A stretch of DNA of 64,000 nt. Source: Variimorphobacter saccharofermentans. GTDB lineage: Bacteria > Bacillota > Clostridia > Lachnospirales > Lachnospiraceae. Made by a program: the position numbers and the translations under genes. Location: assembly GCF_014174405.1 (NCBI RefSeq), contig NZ_JACEGA010000001.1, positions 2,323,001 through 2,387,000 of the forward strand, read 5' to 3'. A model generated the notes under the pieces. It was not told the DNA's origin. It searched no databases and saw nothing but the letters and a program-made list of their open reading frames with translations. Below, piece by piece: positions 63,983 to 64,000 of this stretch; position 1 is the first letter of the stretch, and the number at the start of each line of letters is the position of its first letter.

Positions 63983-64000
63983 ATTTAAATCTCCTATCCA

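Overview
The window looks like chromosomal DNA from a low-GC, anaerobic, plant-polysaccharide-degrading Clostridia, most like the Lachnospiraceae (Clostridium phytofermentans-type). The reasons are the AT-rich sequence, strong AGGAGG ribosome binding sites, a giant secreted xylanase/esterase with CBM9-like domains, CUT1 sugar transport genes without their own ATPase, and a flavodoxin, FMN-binding and hemerythrin redox flavour. The species is an inference. Almost all genes lie on the minus strand; the plus strand holds only hemerythrin, one TetR gene, one pyruvate-kinase-C-like gene and one gene remnant. I saw no rRNA, tRNA, CRISPR array, insertion sequence or prophage.

Layout. 0-5 kb: bacteriohemerythrin, a hydrolase, an MFS exporter under a 43-bp palindrome, a two-repeat lipoprotein, and a deletion scar joining a VTC-domain gene to a histidine kinase end. 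5-13 kb: small enzymes and regulators, including a divergent TetR/flavodoxin locus with a nearly ideal promoter-operator arrangement. 12.8-13.4 kb: three consecutive 3' gene ends (chloramphenicol acetyltransferase, ferredoxin, permease). 13.4-23.4 kb: a KaiC-like/PEP-synthase-like fusion, assorted enzymes, two more broken genes, a RelA/SpoT protein and a diguanylate cyclase. 23.5-29.6 kb: the 2015-residue xylanase/esterase. 30-33 kb: a cation/proton antiporter behind a fluoride riboswitch. 33.4-43.9 kb: a glycan-use locus with a GH2 enzyme, a sugar-binding lipoprotein, two permeases and a chemoreceptor, with a 189-bp palindrome between the GH2 and binding-protein genes. 44-50 kb: an amidohydrolase probably starting at ATT, CPBP protease, TetR, MerR and AraC regulators, and two gene remnants. 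50-54 kb: cheB, cheR, a broken chemoreceptor and a sugar isomerase-like gene. 54.4-64 kb: a nitrogen operon.

The nitrogen operon is read leftwards: a DUF1989 protein (CgdB/urea-carboxylase-associated type), a biotin-dependent urea/guanidine carboxylase, allophanate hydrolase, two NifI-like PII proteins, and a NitT/TauT-type ABC importer. Together they could import a small nitrogen compound, carboxylate it and hydrolyse it to ammonia and CO2. DUF1989 beside the carboxylase favours guanidine over urea.

Two themes stand out. One is gene decay: at least ten partial or disrupted genes in 64 kb, many looking like deletion scars, and one with a single nonsense codon. The other is readable control DNA: a fluoride riboswitch, three TetR-type operators, a putative operator shared by a chemoreceptor and a sugar transporter, and a family of look-alike terminators.
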